Source of the DNA: a virus
Strand: one strand, 5' to 3'
Length of the DNA: 26,167 nucleotides
IMG/VR virus record: IMGVR_UViG_3300047562_004681
Location: 1-26,167 of that record
Positions 9,237 through 17,301 of this stretch are shown here, piece after piece (position 1 is the first letter of the stretch; each line of letters opens with the position of its first letter). The notes below the pieces were generated by a model. The model was given only the letters and a program-made list of their open reading frames with translations. It was not told the DNA's origin and did no database searches. The position numbers and the translations under genes are program-made.

Positions 9237-10583
9237 ATGGCAATAACACAAATACGTGGCAATACTCAAATTAAAGCGGGAACAATTCTCGACGCACAGA
9301 TTTCCGCATCTGCCGCAATTCAAACATCTAAGCTCGCAGAGGGAGCAGAATTTCTTAAGCGTGACGGCACCGTTGCTTTAACTGGCAATCTTAATGCAAA
9401 TAGCAATAAAATTGTTAACTTGGCAGCACCTGTTGACGCTGGCGACGCTGTAAACAAAGGTCATATTGATACTGAGCTTTTGGCTTATCTCAAACATGAT
9501 GGTAGCGTTGCTCTCACCGGGAATTTGAATGCCGATAATAACTCGGTTATCAATCTCGCAGCACCAGTAAATGCAAACGACGCAGCTCGTAAAGTATACG
9601 TAGACGATCTGGACGCTCTTAATGTGCGTTTGGACGGCACACGTGCAATGACTGGCGATCTGGACCTCAATAATAATAAAATCACAAACCTCGCAGATCC
9701 CGTTTCAGCATCTGATGCAGCAAACAAGGGATATGTTGACAGCGTAGCACAAGGACTGGACGTTAAACTCTCAGTTCGTGCTGCAACTACAGGAAACATT
9801 ACTCTCAGCGGTTTACAGACCATTGACGGAGTTGCTCTTGTACAAGGTGACAGAGTTCTTGTAAAAAGTCAGGCCAACGCTGTAGAAAATGGCATATATG
9901 TTGCCGGATCTGGAGCATGGGTACGATCTGACGACATGAGCGATTCGTCTCAGGCAACTGCCGGAGCATTTACGTTCGTTGAAGAAGGTACAGCTAATGC
10001 TGATAGCGGATGGGTAATATCTACAGATAACCCAATTGTTCTCGATACAGATCCAGTTAACTTTGTTCAATTCAGCGGTGCTGGCTCCTTCGAAGCTGGT
10101 GCAGGTCTTCTTAAGACCGGTAACACCATTGACATTATTTCTGCTAACGGCGCTATCGTTGTAAATGCAGATGATGTTGCATTGACTCTTGAAGATGCGT
10201 CATTGGAAATTACCAGCAGTGGTTTGAAAATTGCAACTGGAACAGCAGGACAAGTTCTGGTTGGCGATGCAAGTGGCGTACCCCTTGCGACAACTCTTTC
10301 GGGAGATGTTGCATCCGTAACTGCAAGCGGAGAGGTAACTCTTATTTCAACTATTGCACGCAAAGCGGACGTAATTGTTCGTGAAGTTCCAACCGGAGCA
10401 ATTGACGGTTCAAATACGGCATTCTCCTTAGCTAATTCTCCAGTTGATGGAACAGAGGCAGTATTCCTTAACGGACTACTTCTCAATGCTGGTGGAGATG
10501 ATTATTCAATCTCCAACAATGCAATCACAATGGTAGCTGCTCCAGAGAGCGGAGATCGACTTCTTGTTACTTACATAAAATAA
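9237..10583 (+). CDS. Tail-fibre/fibritin-position protein with MTGDL repeats
   Basis: The start is the ATG at 9237, eight bases after GGAGA, not an in-frame TTG at 9225. The 448-residue product has three tandem repeats of about 44 residues (near 40-84, 85-128, 129-172), each of the form DGT-x-AMTGDLDLNNNKI-NLADPV-A-DAANKGYVD, a known phage fibre repeat. It then has a beta domain (RVLVKSQ, then NGIYV) and at the C-terminus one copy of the shared module (AIDGSNTAFSL to GDRLLVTY). It occupies the place of fibritin (wac) in T4 order. Seven of about eleven arginines use CGT, unlike the DUF4815 gene. With its own promoter, ribosome site and terminator, this suggests a very abundant virion protein. 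Confidence 0.8.
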   Translation: MAITQIRGNTQIKAGTILDAQISASAAIQTSKLAEGAEFLKRDGTVALTGNLNANSNKIVNLAAPVDAGDAVNKGHIDTELLAYLKHDGSVALTGNLNADNNSVINLAAPVNANDAARKVYVDDLDALNVRLDGTRAMTGDLDLNNNKITNLADPVSASDAANKGYVDSVAQGLDVKLSVRAATTGNITLSGLQTIDGVALVQGDRVLVKSQANAVENGIYVAGSGAWVRSDDMSDSSQATAGAFTFVEEGTANADSGWVISTDNPIVLDTDPVNFVQFSGAGSFEAGAGLLKTGNTIDIISANGAIVVNADDVALTLEDASLEITSSGLKIATGTAGQVLVGDASGVPLATTLSGDVASVTASGEVTLISTIARKADVIVREVPTGAIDGSNTAFSLANSPVDGTEAVFLNGLLLNAGGDDYSISNNAITMVAAPESGDRLLVTYIK

Positions 10584-10615
10584 GGTTGGGGATAACTATA
10601 TAATCCTTTGAAATT

Positions 10616-10652
10616 GGGGGGCGGTTCCTTTAAAGGGCCGCCCCCTTCTTTT
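10616..10652 (+). terminator. Rho-independent terminator after fibre gene 9237
   Basis: A perfect 8-bp GC-rich stem, GGGGGCGG (10617-10624) with CCGCCCCC (10638-10645), loop containing the palindrome CCTTTAAAGG, followed by TTCTTTT. It ends the transcript of the fibre gene 32 bases after its stop. Confidence 0.9.
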
Positions 10653-10686
10653 ATGCAATGTTTAAAAAACTCGCTATGAGAGGAGT

Positions 10687-10694
10687 TATAAATA
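10687..10694 (+). promoter_or_regulatory. Late promoter for collar gene 10732
   Basis: A perfect TATAAATA. The expected start near 10700 gives a 32-base leader before the ATG at 10732, the same leader length as for the gene at 9237. Confidence 0.75.
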
Positions 10695-10731
10695 GAGATC
10701 TGTACAACAATTATCTTTTACCGGCACAGTC

Positions 10732-13113
10732 ATGTCAAAAACAGAAGTCTCAGGGAAAACCATTAAAGACGGTTCCATTCAACGACGAGATATTGATGTC
10801 ACCTCGGAAGGTCAATCGTTAATTACAAAAGTTATTCCTGGAAATAACGTTATCATTTCATCAACAGGAGCAGATGCCGGAACTGGAGATGTCACTATTG
10901 AATTTACTGCATTAAACGCAGCAAATAACAAATGGCTTAAATGGAGAGATTCTGGTGATTTATTTTATATCAACGCTTTAAAAGTTGATGAAAATCACGA
11001 TGTATTTCTTAATGCAGGACGAACCTTACCCCCCACTTTAGAAACAGATCCCCCACAAGTCGAATTAAGGCAAATATTTCTTCAGATAAACGAAGAAAAT
11101 GCTCTTTCAATAACTGACACCAAGAATCTCAGAGTTCATGCGACTAATTTTTCAATTTTAGGCACAACCAGCAACGGAGCCGATAATCAAAGCATAACTA
11201 TAACTCCCGCTGATGCTGATGTGGATTTAGCAACTCGAGGTGCAAGTGTAAAAATACACGGCAACGAAGCTTCGCCGGGCGCAGGAAGTCTTGTACTTGA
11301 ATCGGGAAATAAAAGCTTAGCTAATATTAGTTTACATGCAGCTGCCGTAAACGGCTCAATTGAATGTAAAATAAACAATTCCAGCATTCTTTCTCTATCA
11401 CCATTTGCGATTTTAGCCAATCAAAGCTTAGAAATTCCAGCTGGCAGTCTCAGTAGCCTTCCACTTTCATTTACCGGAGATTCTAATACTGGATTGTATA
11501 ATGAGTCCGCTGATTCATTAGCCATTGTTACTGGCGGAGAGTTAAGAGTCAAGGTAGATCAAGACGGGCGAGTTGGCATTGGAAACTCATCACCTGATGC
11601 CAGACTTCACGTAACAACGCTCGACGCTGCAACTAAAGGTCTTATAGTTAAAGGTGCAGCATCACAAACTGCAAACTTGATTGAGGGTCAGAATAGTTCT
11701 GGCTCTGTTGTCTTTGCCGTAAGCCCCACTGGAGTTCTTTCGTCAGGATCAATAGCCGCTGCAAACGTTACGGGACTTGCAACAGTAGCTACAAGTGGCG
11801 ATTATAACGATTTAAATAATACCCCAGATGTAATTTTACAATCTGAAAAGGGAGTTGCCAATGGGGTCGCTACTCTTGACGCTGGCGGATTAGTTCCATC
11901 GTCTCAGCTTCCAAGCTATGTTGATGACGTCCTTGAACATGCAAATCTAGCTGCATTTCCTACTCCAGGGGAGCAGTCAAAAATTTACGTTGCTCTTGAC
12001 ACCAATAAAATCTATCGCTGGACGGGTAGTGTTTATGTTGAAGTTAGCCCAGGCGCAGGGAATTCTGACACTGCAACAAAGCTTTTAAACGCAAGAATTA
12101 TAGCCGCTACAGGAGATGCGTCTTGGTCTGTATTATTTGACGGCTCACAAAACGTTTCAAATCCCCTTACTCTTTCGGATACCGGCGTTGTGGCAGGGGA
12201 ACACACTAAGGTAACAGTCGACTCAAAGGGTAGAGTAACATCCGGAGCTGATTTAGAAGCAGCTGATATTCCAAATTTAGACGCATCAAAAATAACAAGC
12301 GGTGTAATAGATAATGCAAGACTTCCTCAAGGATTTGGAGTCCCAACCGGAACAATTGTCGCATTTGCCGGATCTACTGCCCCATCTGGATGGCTAATAT
12401 GTGATGGAACGTTAATATCACAAACTACATATGCAAATTTGTTTGCCGTCATAGGGGGAACTTACAACGGCCTTGGAATTCCGCCGCTGCTTCAATTTCG
12501 ATTGCCAGATTTAAGACGGCGAGTTCCTCTCGGCAAGGGCGCATCTGATAATCTTGGCGATGATGATGGACTTGCAGCTAGTAGCAGACAGCTGAATCAC
12601 GCTCATTCAGTAACTGTCAAAGGTCATCATCACGCAATGACTGGAGCTGGCTCAAATCTTTTAGTAGACATTTCACATACACATGCAGCAACTTCAGTAA
12701 CAGGAAGCATTGGCGGTTCGGACGGTACTCATACACACACAGCGGCAACGGGTGCTGCGGGAGCGCATACTCATAGTATTGCAGCCCCAGTTTTACTTAG
12801 AACTGCAACTTCTGGAGCTTCGGGTAGGGCGCTCAGGCCGGGCGATGCTGATGCCTACACAAACCCAACACACAATATTGTAGGAGCCGGCGATCATACA
12901 CACTCAGTCAGCGTAACTTCTACTAACTCAGGTCACGGTCACTCATTTAGTCTTAGCGCAGGCGGTCAAACTCTCGGCACAACCAATAAAACCGCAAGTG
13001 GTTCAATTGGAAAGGTAACTGAGGGAGATGACGGAAATAGTGATAATACCTACGCAAGTACTCCTACAAATAACGTCAACTATGTGATAATGAATTATAT
13101 TATTAAGACGTAA
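10732..13113 (+). CDS. Second tail-collar fibre protein with His-rich tip (gp12-like)
   Basis: A 793-residue protein transcribed from its own late promoter. It has an N-terminal fibre base (SKTEVSGKTIKDGSIQRRDI), a beta shaft, and an adapter-like segment with GVATLDAGGLVPSSQLPSY, common in phage fibres. A Tail Collar domain begins near residue 536 (GTIVAFAGSTAPSGWLICDG, then LPDLRRRVPLGKG). The His-rich tip begins about residue 621 with about seven H-x-H sites (HAH, HHH, HTH, HGH). It ends in NYVIMNYIIKT like the first collar protein, so the two are paralogues in the collar, tip and end, while shaft regions differ. It is probably a second trimeric metal-containing receptor-binding fibre. No clear Shine-Dalgarno is visible before the ATG. 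Confidence 0.85.
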   Translation: MSKTEVSGKTIKDGSIQRRDIDVTSEGQSLITKVIPGNNVIISSTGADAGTGDVTIEFTALNAANNKWLKWRDSGDLFYINALKVDENHDVFLNAGRTLPPTLETDPPQVELRQIFLQINEENALSITDTKNLRVHATNFSILGTTSNGADNQSITITPADADVDLATRGASVKIHGNEASPGAGSLVLESGNKSLANISLHAAAVNGSIECKINNSSILSLSPFAILANQSLEIPAGSLSSLPLSFTGDSNTGLYNESADSLAIVTGGELRVKVDQDGRVGIGNSSPDARLHVTTLDAATKGLIVKGAASQTANLIEGQNSSGSVVFAVSPTGVLSSGSIAAANVTGLATVATSGDYNDLNNTPDVILQSEKGVANGVATLDAGGLVPSSQLPSYVDDVLEHANLAAFPTPGEQSKIYVALDTNKIYRWTGSVYVEVSPGAGNSDTATKLLNARIIAATGDASWSVLFDGSQNVSNPLTLSDTGVVAGEHTKVTVDSKGRVTSGADLEAADIPNLDASKITSGVIDNARLPQGFGVPTGTIVAFAGSTAPSGWLICDGTLISQTTYANLFAVIGGTYNGLGIPPLLQFRLPDLRRRVPLGKGASDNLGDDDGLAASSRQLNHAHSVTVKGHHHAMTGAGSNLLVDISHTHAATSVTGSIGGSDGTHTHTAATGAAGAHTHSIAAPVLLRTATSGASGRALRPGDADAYTNPTHNIVGAGDHTHSVSVTSTNSGHGHSFSLSAGGQTLGTTNKTASGSIGKVTEGDDGNSDNTYASTPTNNVNYVIMNYIIKT

Positions 13114-13133
13114 TTAAAGGTAATTTTCGGGCA

Positions 13134-13141
13134 TATAAATA
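13134..13141 (+). promoter_or_regulatory. Late promoter for gene 13206
   Basis: A perfect TATAAATA, about 20 bases after the collar gene's stop and about 65 bases before the ATG at 13206. Confidence 0.7.
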
Positions 13142-13205
13142 TTCTGCAATAATATCGAGTAAGATACTTAATAGCTTTAGTGCTAATTATTTGGAGATAT
13201 TAAAC

Positions 13206-13454
13206 ATGTCGGAGCAAAATACTGCAAATCAAGTTAGTCTTGTCGAGGTCTCAAAGGCTTTGGAGGTCGTAGCAGTTCTTTTAAGTCAACTAAACATTCC
13301 CGCTACAAGATCGCAGGAATTTGCAATTACCATCAACGTTTTAGGTGAATTGAAGACTCATGTCGATTCAAAATTAAATCCTCAAAATGTTGAAGAATCG
13401 GTTGTTTCTGAGGCCGAAACTGCCGCACTAGCCCAAGAAGCCCCTGCCGAGTAG
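13206..13454 (+). CDS. Small late protein of unknown function
   Basis: An 82-residue protein starting at ATG 13206, ten bases after GGAG. A TTG at 13191 in frame is an unlikely start. The leader TTGGAGATA is nearly the same as that before the abundant fibre gene at 9237. The product is acidic and mostly helical (SLVEVSKALEVVAVLLSQL, then QEFAITINVLGELKTHVDS) with an alanine/glutamate-rich tail. No family is recognised. A perfect late promoter and a strong ribosome site suggest an abundant virion or morphogenesis protein. Confidence 0.7.
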   Translation: MSEQNTANQVSLVEVSKALEVVAVLLSQLNIPATRSQEFAITINVLGELKTHVDSKLNPQNVEESVVSEAETAALAQEAPAE

Positions 13455-13461
13455 CATCTGG

Positions 13462-13487
13462 AAACATAAATAGATGTGTTTATGTTT
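13462..13487 (+). repeat. 9-bp inverted repeat overlapping a late promoter
   Basis: AAACATAAA (13462-13470) and TTTATGTTT (13479-13487) are perfect reverse complements with an 8-base spacer, and the left arm contains the CATAAATA box. It could be a protein-binding site or a symmetric late promoter firing both ways: the right arm gives CATAAA on the other strand. Confidence 0.6.
13465..13472 (+). promoter_or_regulatory. Late promoter upstream of structured gap and holin
   Basis: CATAAATA. The expected start near 13478 lies about 12 bases before the first strand of the predicted three-way-junction RNA (13490). Transcription would continue into the holin gene at 13617. Confidence 0.55.
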
Positions 13488-13489
13488 AA

Positions 13490-13594
13490 GGCTTCAGGTG
13501 GTCTCTAATTAATCGTATTGATATACCCACCTTAATACGATTGAAGGATTATATCTTTTACACATTTGTAAAAATGTACTGATCATCTGAAGCC
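13490..13594 (+). ncRNA. Predicted three-way-junction RNA (leader of holin or free ncRNA)
   Basis: A gap of 162 bases without a gene holds three nested helices. P1 is GGCTTCAGGTG (13490-13500) with CATCTGAAGCC (13584-13594), 11 bp with one G-U. P2 is 13509-13520 with 13533-13544, including the perfect core AATCGTATT/AATACGATT. P3 is ACATTT/AAATGT (13562-13577) closing a GTAA (GNRA-type) tetraloop. It starts shortly after a late promoter and ends 22 bases before the holin ATG, with the holin ribosome site AAGGAAGAGAG outside the structure. It could be a regulatory leader or a separate RNA. No known class is recognised. Confidence 0.55.
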
Positions 13595-13616
13595 AAAATT
13601 CCGCAAAGGAAGAGAG

Positions 13617-14144
13617 ATGCTTTCAGAGACTATCACATCTTGTATAAAGTCAAAAGGTCATTTACTGCAAGAGCATTTACAAACCTTAGTCGTGGCGATA
13701 CTGGCAGTATTCGCTCCGTTAAAAACGATCATGCTTGCTCTTCTGTTTCTTATTGTCTCGGATCTGGCAACAGGTCTCTGGGCTTCTATTGTTACTCACG
13801 CCCCTCTTACATCCCGACGACTTGCTAGAACGGTAGTTAAAACTTTAGTTTACCTTACAACTATTTGTGTTGTACATATCGCAAACCGATACCTTTTATC
13901 AGCCGGAAGTTTTGCTCTTCCACTGGATACTTTAATTGTATCTTTTATTGCGCTAACTGAAGTCAAGTCTATACTTGAAAATTTACAAAAAATTCAAAAT
14001 CAACCATTCCTGCAATACATAATAGATCGTCTTGCTTCTGATAAAAGTGAGATTCAAGGTAAGATTACAAAAAAACCCGTAACACGAAAATCATCCAAAG
14101 GAAAAAGACGTGGCACTTCCAAGCGACAGAAACTCTCTAATTAA
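13617..14144 (+). CDS. Phage holin (Phage_holin_4 type)
   Basis: A 175-residue membrane protein. Hydrophobic segments lie near residues 22-52, 75-92 and 100-116. The phrases VSDLATGLWASI, LTSRRLARTVVKTLVY and ALTEVKSILENLQKI follow the conserved pattern of the Phage_holin_4 family (D-x-x-TG, then S-R-x-x-x-T-x-x-K, then E-x-x-SILENL). Such proteins open the inner membrane at lysis. The tail is long, basic and Lys/Arg/Ser-rich (KKPVTRKSSKGKRRG), typical of the cytoplasmic end of holins. Ribosome site AAGGAAGAGAG. The end overlaps the gp13 start by 35 bases. No endolysin is seen nearby. Confidence 0.8.
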   Translation: MLSETITSCIKSKGHLLQEHLQTLVVAILAVFAPLKTIMLALLFLIVSDLATGLWASIVTHAPLTSRRLARTVVKTLVYLTTICVVHIANRYLLSAGSFALPLDTLIVSFIALTEVKSILENLQKIQNQPFLQYIIDRLASDKSEIQGKITKKPVTRKSSKGKRRGTSKRQKLSN

Positions 14145-15396
14145 ATTTTGTCTCCAGGAACTAGGTGCTCCAGTCGTTCAAATAAATGTTGATGAAGAGC
14201 AAATAGAAAATCAAGTAGACAAAGCTCTTGAAATGTTCAAAGAGTACCACATTGATGGTACTGGAATATTTTACAAAGCATTTAGAGTAACTGGCTCAAC
14301 AATACAGCTGAAAAGCGTTTCTGACACTGATTTCAAATATCACGAAACAATTGTGGGCAGTTCATCTGGAACTCGTGCAAGAGTTGAACACTACGACAAA
14401 GATACAAAAACAATTACATTTGTCATACTAAACAGAATAGATGCAGATGAGTTTGAAGCAGCCGCACAATCTGATTTTGATGTTAATACACTTATAACCG
14501 GTGAGGTTCCTTCAGGTCTTGTAAACGGAACTAACACCACATTTACTCTTGCAAACACCCCAAAGCCTGGAACATTGCAAGTTTATCTCAACGGAATACT
14601 ACAAAAAGCTGGGGACGGAGAAGATTATAATATACTTGGAGATGTAATAACATTCACAAATGCCCCCGATGAGGGAACTACAATACAGGCCAGCTATGTT
14701 AGCACTCAGTTAGTTTTATCATCATCTGGGAGTAGCAGTGGCTCTGCTGGATTTTTAGATGGAGAGACTGTTACTGGAAATATATCAGGAGCATCCGGAG
14801 TTTTGTTAGACTTTAATGCTCAAACGCTCGGCATGATAGATAAGAAATATATTGAGCTAAGCGACTCAGTAGTTGGCATTATCGAGATGCTTAGACCTAG
14901 AAGCACGTTCGGTTCTCATCCGATTAACCCTTTTGATTTGCAGTATCAGCTAGCTCAACAAGTAACTATTCACACGTTTCTAAATGCGGACGTTACAACT
15001 TATTATCAATTTCAGCAAGATATCCAACTGTGGAATCAGCTATTTGTTGGATACAAACCTCATTGGCACTCTCGAAAACAAAATAGACTCTACATTCATT
15101 CTAACTGGAGAGAGGAGTTTAAGGTAGGCGAGTACATTGTGGTCAAATTCTGGGGGACTATACTTCCAGAAGAATACCCTAAAGTATATGGAGATAAGTG
15201 GATTCGTAAATACTTAACCGCATTGTTACAGGTTCAGTGGGGAAGAAATCTCACTAAGTATAATAACGTAACACTTCCCGGTGGAGTAGTGCTAAACGGA
15301 AATCAAATACTGGAGTTAGGTCTAAAGGAAAAGGAAGAAGCTGAGATTGAACTTCGTTCCACCTATGAAATGAAGACTCCGTTTAAGATAGGGTAG
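14110..15396 (+). CDS. 13: Neck protein gp13, enlarged by inserted modules
   Basis: A 428-residue protein from a GTG at 14110. The family start MALPSDR supports this choice. The N-terminus (LQELGAPVVQINVDEEQIE, then ALEMFKEYHIDG) and the C-terminus (DKWIRKYLTALLQVQWGRNL, then LPGGVVLNGNQILELG and MKTPFKIG) match T4 gp13 as I remember it, the neck protein joining head to tail. T4 gp13 is about 310 residues. The extra length lies near residues 60-240: a YHETIVGSSSGTRARV segment, one copy of the shared fibre module (SGLVNGTNTTFTL to FTNAPDEGT) and a GETVTGNISGASGV segment. These could form surface decorations on the neck. It overlaps the holin gene by 35 bases. Confidence 0.88.
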   Translation: MALPSDRNSLIKFCLQELGAPVVQINVDEEQIENQVDKALEMFKEYHIDGTGIFYKAFRVTGSTIQLKSVSDTDFKYHETIVGSSSGTRARVEHYDKDTKTITFVILNRIDADEFEAAAQSDFDVNTLITGEVPSGLVNGTNTTFTLANTPKPGTLQVYLNGILQKAGDGEDYNILGDVITFTNAPDEGTTIQASYVSTQLVLSSSGSSSGSAGFLDGETVTGNISGASGVLLDFNAQTLGMIDKKYIELSDSVVGIIEMLRPRSTFGSHPINPFDLQYQLAQQVTIHTFLNADVTTYYQFQQDIQLWNQLFVGYKPHWHSRKQNRLYIHSNWREEFKVGEYIVVKFWGTILPEEYPKVYGDKWIRKYLTALLQVQWGRNLTKYNNVTLPGGVVLNGNQILELGLKEKEEAEIELRSTYEMKTPFKIG

Positions 15397-15403
15397 CCAT
15401 TCT

Positions 15404-16264
15404 ATGACTGCCAATAAGTATTTCAATCATTTTAAAAATAAAAAAGAGCAAGATCTTTTAGATGATCTAATGAATGAAATCATTCAAATCCACGGTTTAA
15501 ATTGCATTTACATTCCACGTTCGGGTCCGGTTGATTTGTTTTATGGTGAAGATCCACTAGCAAAATTTGACAAGTGGTTTGAAATGGTAGCCTACATTAA
15601 GAGCACTGATGGATTTACAGGTAAAGCCATGTTGCAAAAATGGGGCATAACCATGGAACAGTCTATCACCATTCAAATTGGTAAAACTGAATTTATTAAA
15701 CAGATTGGTAACTACCTCGCTCCCGTAAATCGTCCTAGAGAAGGAGATCTTTTGTATTTTCCTTATGGTATACCGGGACAATATCTTCTTGAAATCAAAT
15801 ACATCACAGACAACGTACCCTTTGTTGAATTAGGAAAGGATTACATTTACGAAATTGATTGCAGAGTATTTACTTACAGCCACGAAAATATTCAGACCGG
15901 ACTGCCTGAAGTTGATGCAATTGAAAATGAAATCAAGCAAGGAATTGAAATTGAAGTGGGCATGGGACTTGGTGATTTTGTAAAAGGAGAGGTTGTATAT
16001 CAAGGAGATTCATTTGCCCTTTCCACATTCAAAGCTGTTATTAAAAATATTAATGGAACTACCGTCCATTTGTCTAACATCAACGGAACGCTAAATGAAA
16101 ATGATGTCTTACAGGGAAACACATCCGGAGCAACACGCTCTATAACTGGCGACCAACAAGACATTATTAATGACACCACCGCACAGAATAAGATTATCGA
16201 AACCCAATCGGCATCTGTTGTTATTAAAAATAGCAGAAATCCATTTGATAAAGGTAAGCTATAA
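15404..16264 (+). CDS. 14: Neck protein gp14
   Basis: A 286-residue protein. The phrases NKKEQDLLDDLMNEIIQIHG, IYIPR, LFYGEDPLAKF, YFPYG and FVELGKDYIYEI follow T4 gp14, which with gp13 forms the neck that closes the filled head and receives the tail. The C-terminal part contains a beta insert (LSNINGTLNENDVLQGNTSG) resembling the segment inserted in gp13. It ends with the gp14-like SRNPFDKGKL. Only 7 bases separate it from gp13, and its stop overlaps the gp15 ATG (TAATG). Confidence 0.88.
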   Translation: MTANKYFNHFKNKKEQDLLDDLMNEIIQIHGLNCIYIPRSGPVDLFYGEDPLAKFDKWFEMVAYIKSTDGFTGKAMLQKWGITMEQSITIQIGKTEFIKQIGNYLAPVNRPREGDLLYFPYGIPGQYLLEIKYITDNVPFVELGKDYIYEIDCRVFTYSHENIQTGLPEVDAIENEIKQGIEIEVGMGLGDFVKGEVVYQGDSFALSTFKAVIKNINGTTVHLSNINGTLNENDVLQGNTSGATRSITGDQQDIINDTTAQNKIIETQSASVVIKNSRNPFDKGKL

Positions 16265-17094
16265 TGTTTGGGCACTTTTATCACGGCACACTAGAAAAGG
16301 TTACAAAAGCGTTCGGAACGCTTTTTAATCGCATTTACGTGGTAAAGTATGATACCGACGGAAAAGAAGTCGAGAGAAATCTAGTTCCTATTAACTACGC
16401 CAACAGACATGCTTATATTGCTCGTTTGGAATCTCAGCCTGAGTTAGAGGACTTAGTAGCAGTCGAAGCCATATTTCCCCGTATGGCCTTTGAGATTACA
16501 GGTATGTATTACGATTCAACTCGAAAGTTAAACACAATACATCGCCGGACCACCGACCTCGGAGAGGACTTATCTGTTAACTCGACATATCAATCTGTTG
16601 CATACAATGTCGATTTTGGATTGACCATTGTCGCAAAGCATGTAGTCGATGCCAATCAAATACTAGAGCAGATTTTGCCATATTTTACCCCAGCATACAC
16701 AATAAAGATTAACGCTATACCAGAAATGGGCTTTGAGGAAAATATCGCAATTGAACTGAGAAGCATCTCTCCATCAGATAACTATCAGCAGGAACTTGAG
16801 ATCCAACAAAGACAGGTGCGATTTGATTTATCGTTTACAGCCAAAATAAACTTTCACGGGCCAATTGACAGAGCCGGCGTTATTAAACAAGTTCAAGTCG
16901 ATTTTCACACCCCAAAAGACCTTGACGATGAGGCTCTTTCCAAGACTCCTCGAAGGGCTCGCAGCACCACAACAACAAACCCTCCAGATGCCAACCCAGG
17001 AGATGATTTTGGTTACACTGAAACATGGCAGGAATTTGTTGATAATAAAAAGTTTAACCCCGAAACTGGCACTGACGAAGAAATTCCAGAATAA
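16264..17094 (+). CDS. 15: Tail completion and sheath stabiliser protein gp15
   Basis: A 276-residue protein. The opening MFGHFYHGTLEKVTKAFGTLF, the segment VPINYANRHAYIARLES, and VDANQILEQILPYFTPAYTI match T4 gp15, whose hexamer caps the tail tube and contracted or extended sheath and joins the tail to the neck. Length is near that of T4 gp15 (about 270). The C-terminal 50 residues are polar and Pro/Thr-rich, as in T4. It begins in a TAATG overlap with gp14, completing the T4 order 13-14-15. Confidence 0.9.
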   Translation: MFGHFYHGTLEKVTKAFGTLFNRIYVVKYDTDGKEVERNLVPINYANRHAYIARLESQPELEDLVAVEAIFPRMAFEITGMYYDSTRKLNTIHRRTTDLGEDLSVNSTYQSVAYNVDFGLTIVAKHVVDANQILEQILPYFTPAYTIKINAIPEMGFEENIAIELRSISPSDNYQQELEIQQRQVRFDLSFTAKINFHGPIDRAGVIKQVQVDFHTPKDLDDEALSKTPRRARSTTTTNPPDANPGDDFGYTETWQEFVDNKKFNPETGTDEEIPE

Positions 17095-17128
17095 AACTTA
17101 CTTGTTACGCCACTATTCATATTGAGAC

Positions 17129-17136
17129 TATAAATA
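17129..17136 (+). promoter_or_regulatory. Late promoter upstream of gene 17317
   Basis: A perfect TATAAATA, in the context CTATAAATAATC that recurs at 24489-24500. The expected start is near 17142, giving a leader of about 175 bases, far longer than at the other late promoters here. Confidence 0.7.
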
Positions 17137-17141
17137 ATCAA

Positions 17142-17301
17142 TAGGCATTGTAGTGTAATGTTACGCTCAAAATAAACAAATCGCTGAGCTACCGTTTTGA
17201 GTATGACAACGAATCAGCACGGCAAGGGATAAATCCCCAACGTTTTACTTATTTTTCGTTTGCAAGTGTCGGGAATATCGTGGAATAGACTGACCAATGC
17301 C
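17142..17301 (+). ncRNA. Possible structured leader or ncRNA
   Basis: About 170 bases without a convincing gene. The first bases of the predicted transcript, GGCATTG (17144-17150), are perfectly complementary to CAATGCC (17295-17301), which is followed by TTTTT. Inside are AGTGTA/TACGCT (17152-17167, one G-U), CTCAAAA/TTTTGAG (17166-17172 and 17195-17201, partly exclusive with the former), GGGA/TCCC with a four-base loop (17226-17237) and GTCGG/CTGAC (17268-17272 and 17290-17294) next to the closing helix. The start of the region resembles a tRNA acceptor and D arm, but no T-arm sequence is present. This is weaker evidence than for 24504-24591. Confidence 0.35.

Noticed and set aside
17144-17301. 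tRNA gene with the acceptor GGCATTG/CAATGCC
   Set aside because: D-arm-like and acceptor-like parts are present, but no T-arm consensus or proper anticodon arm could be found, and the ends are far too distant for a normal tRNA.
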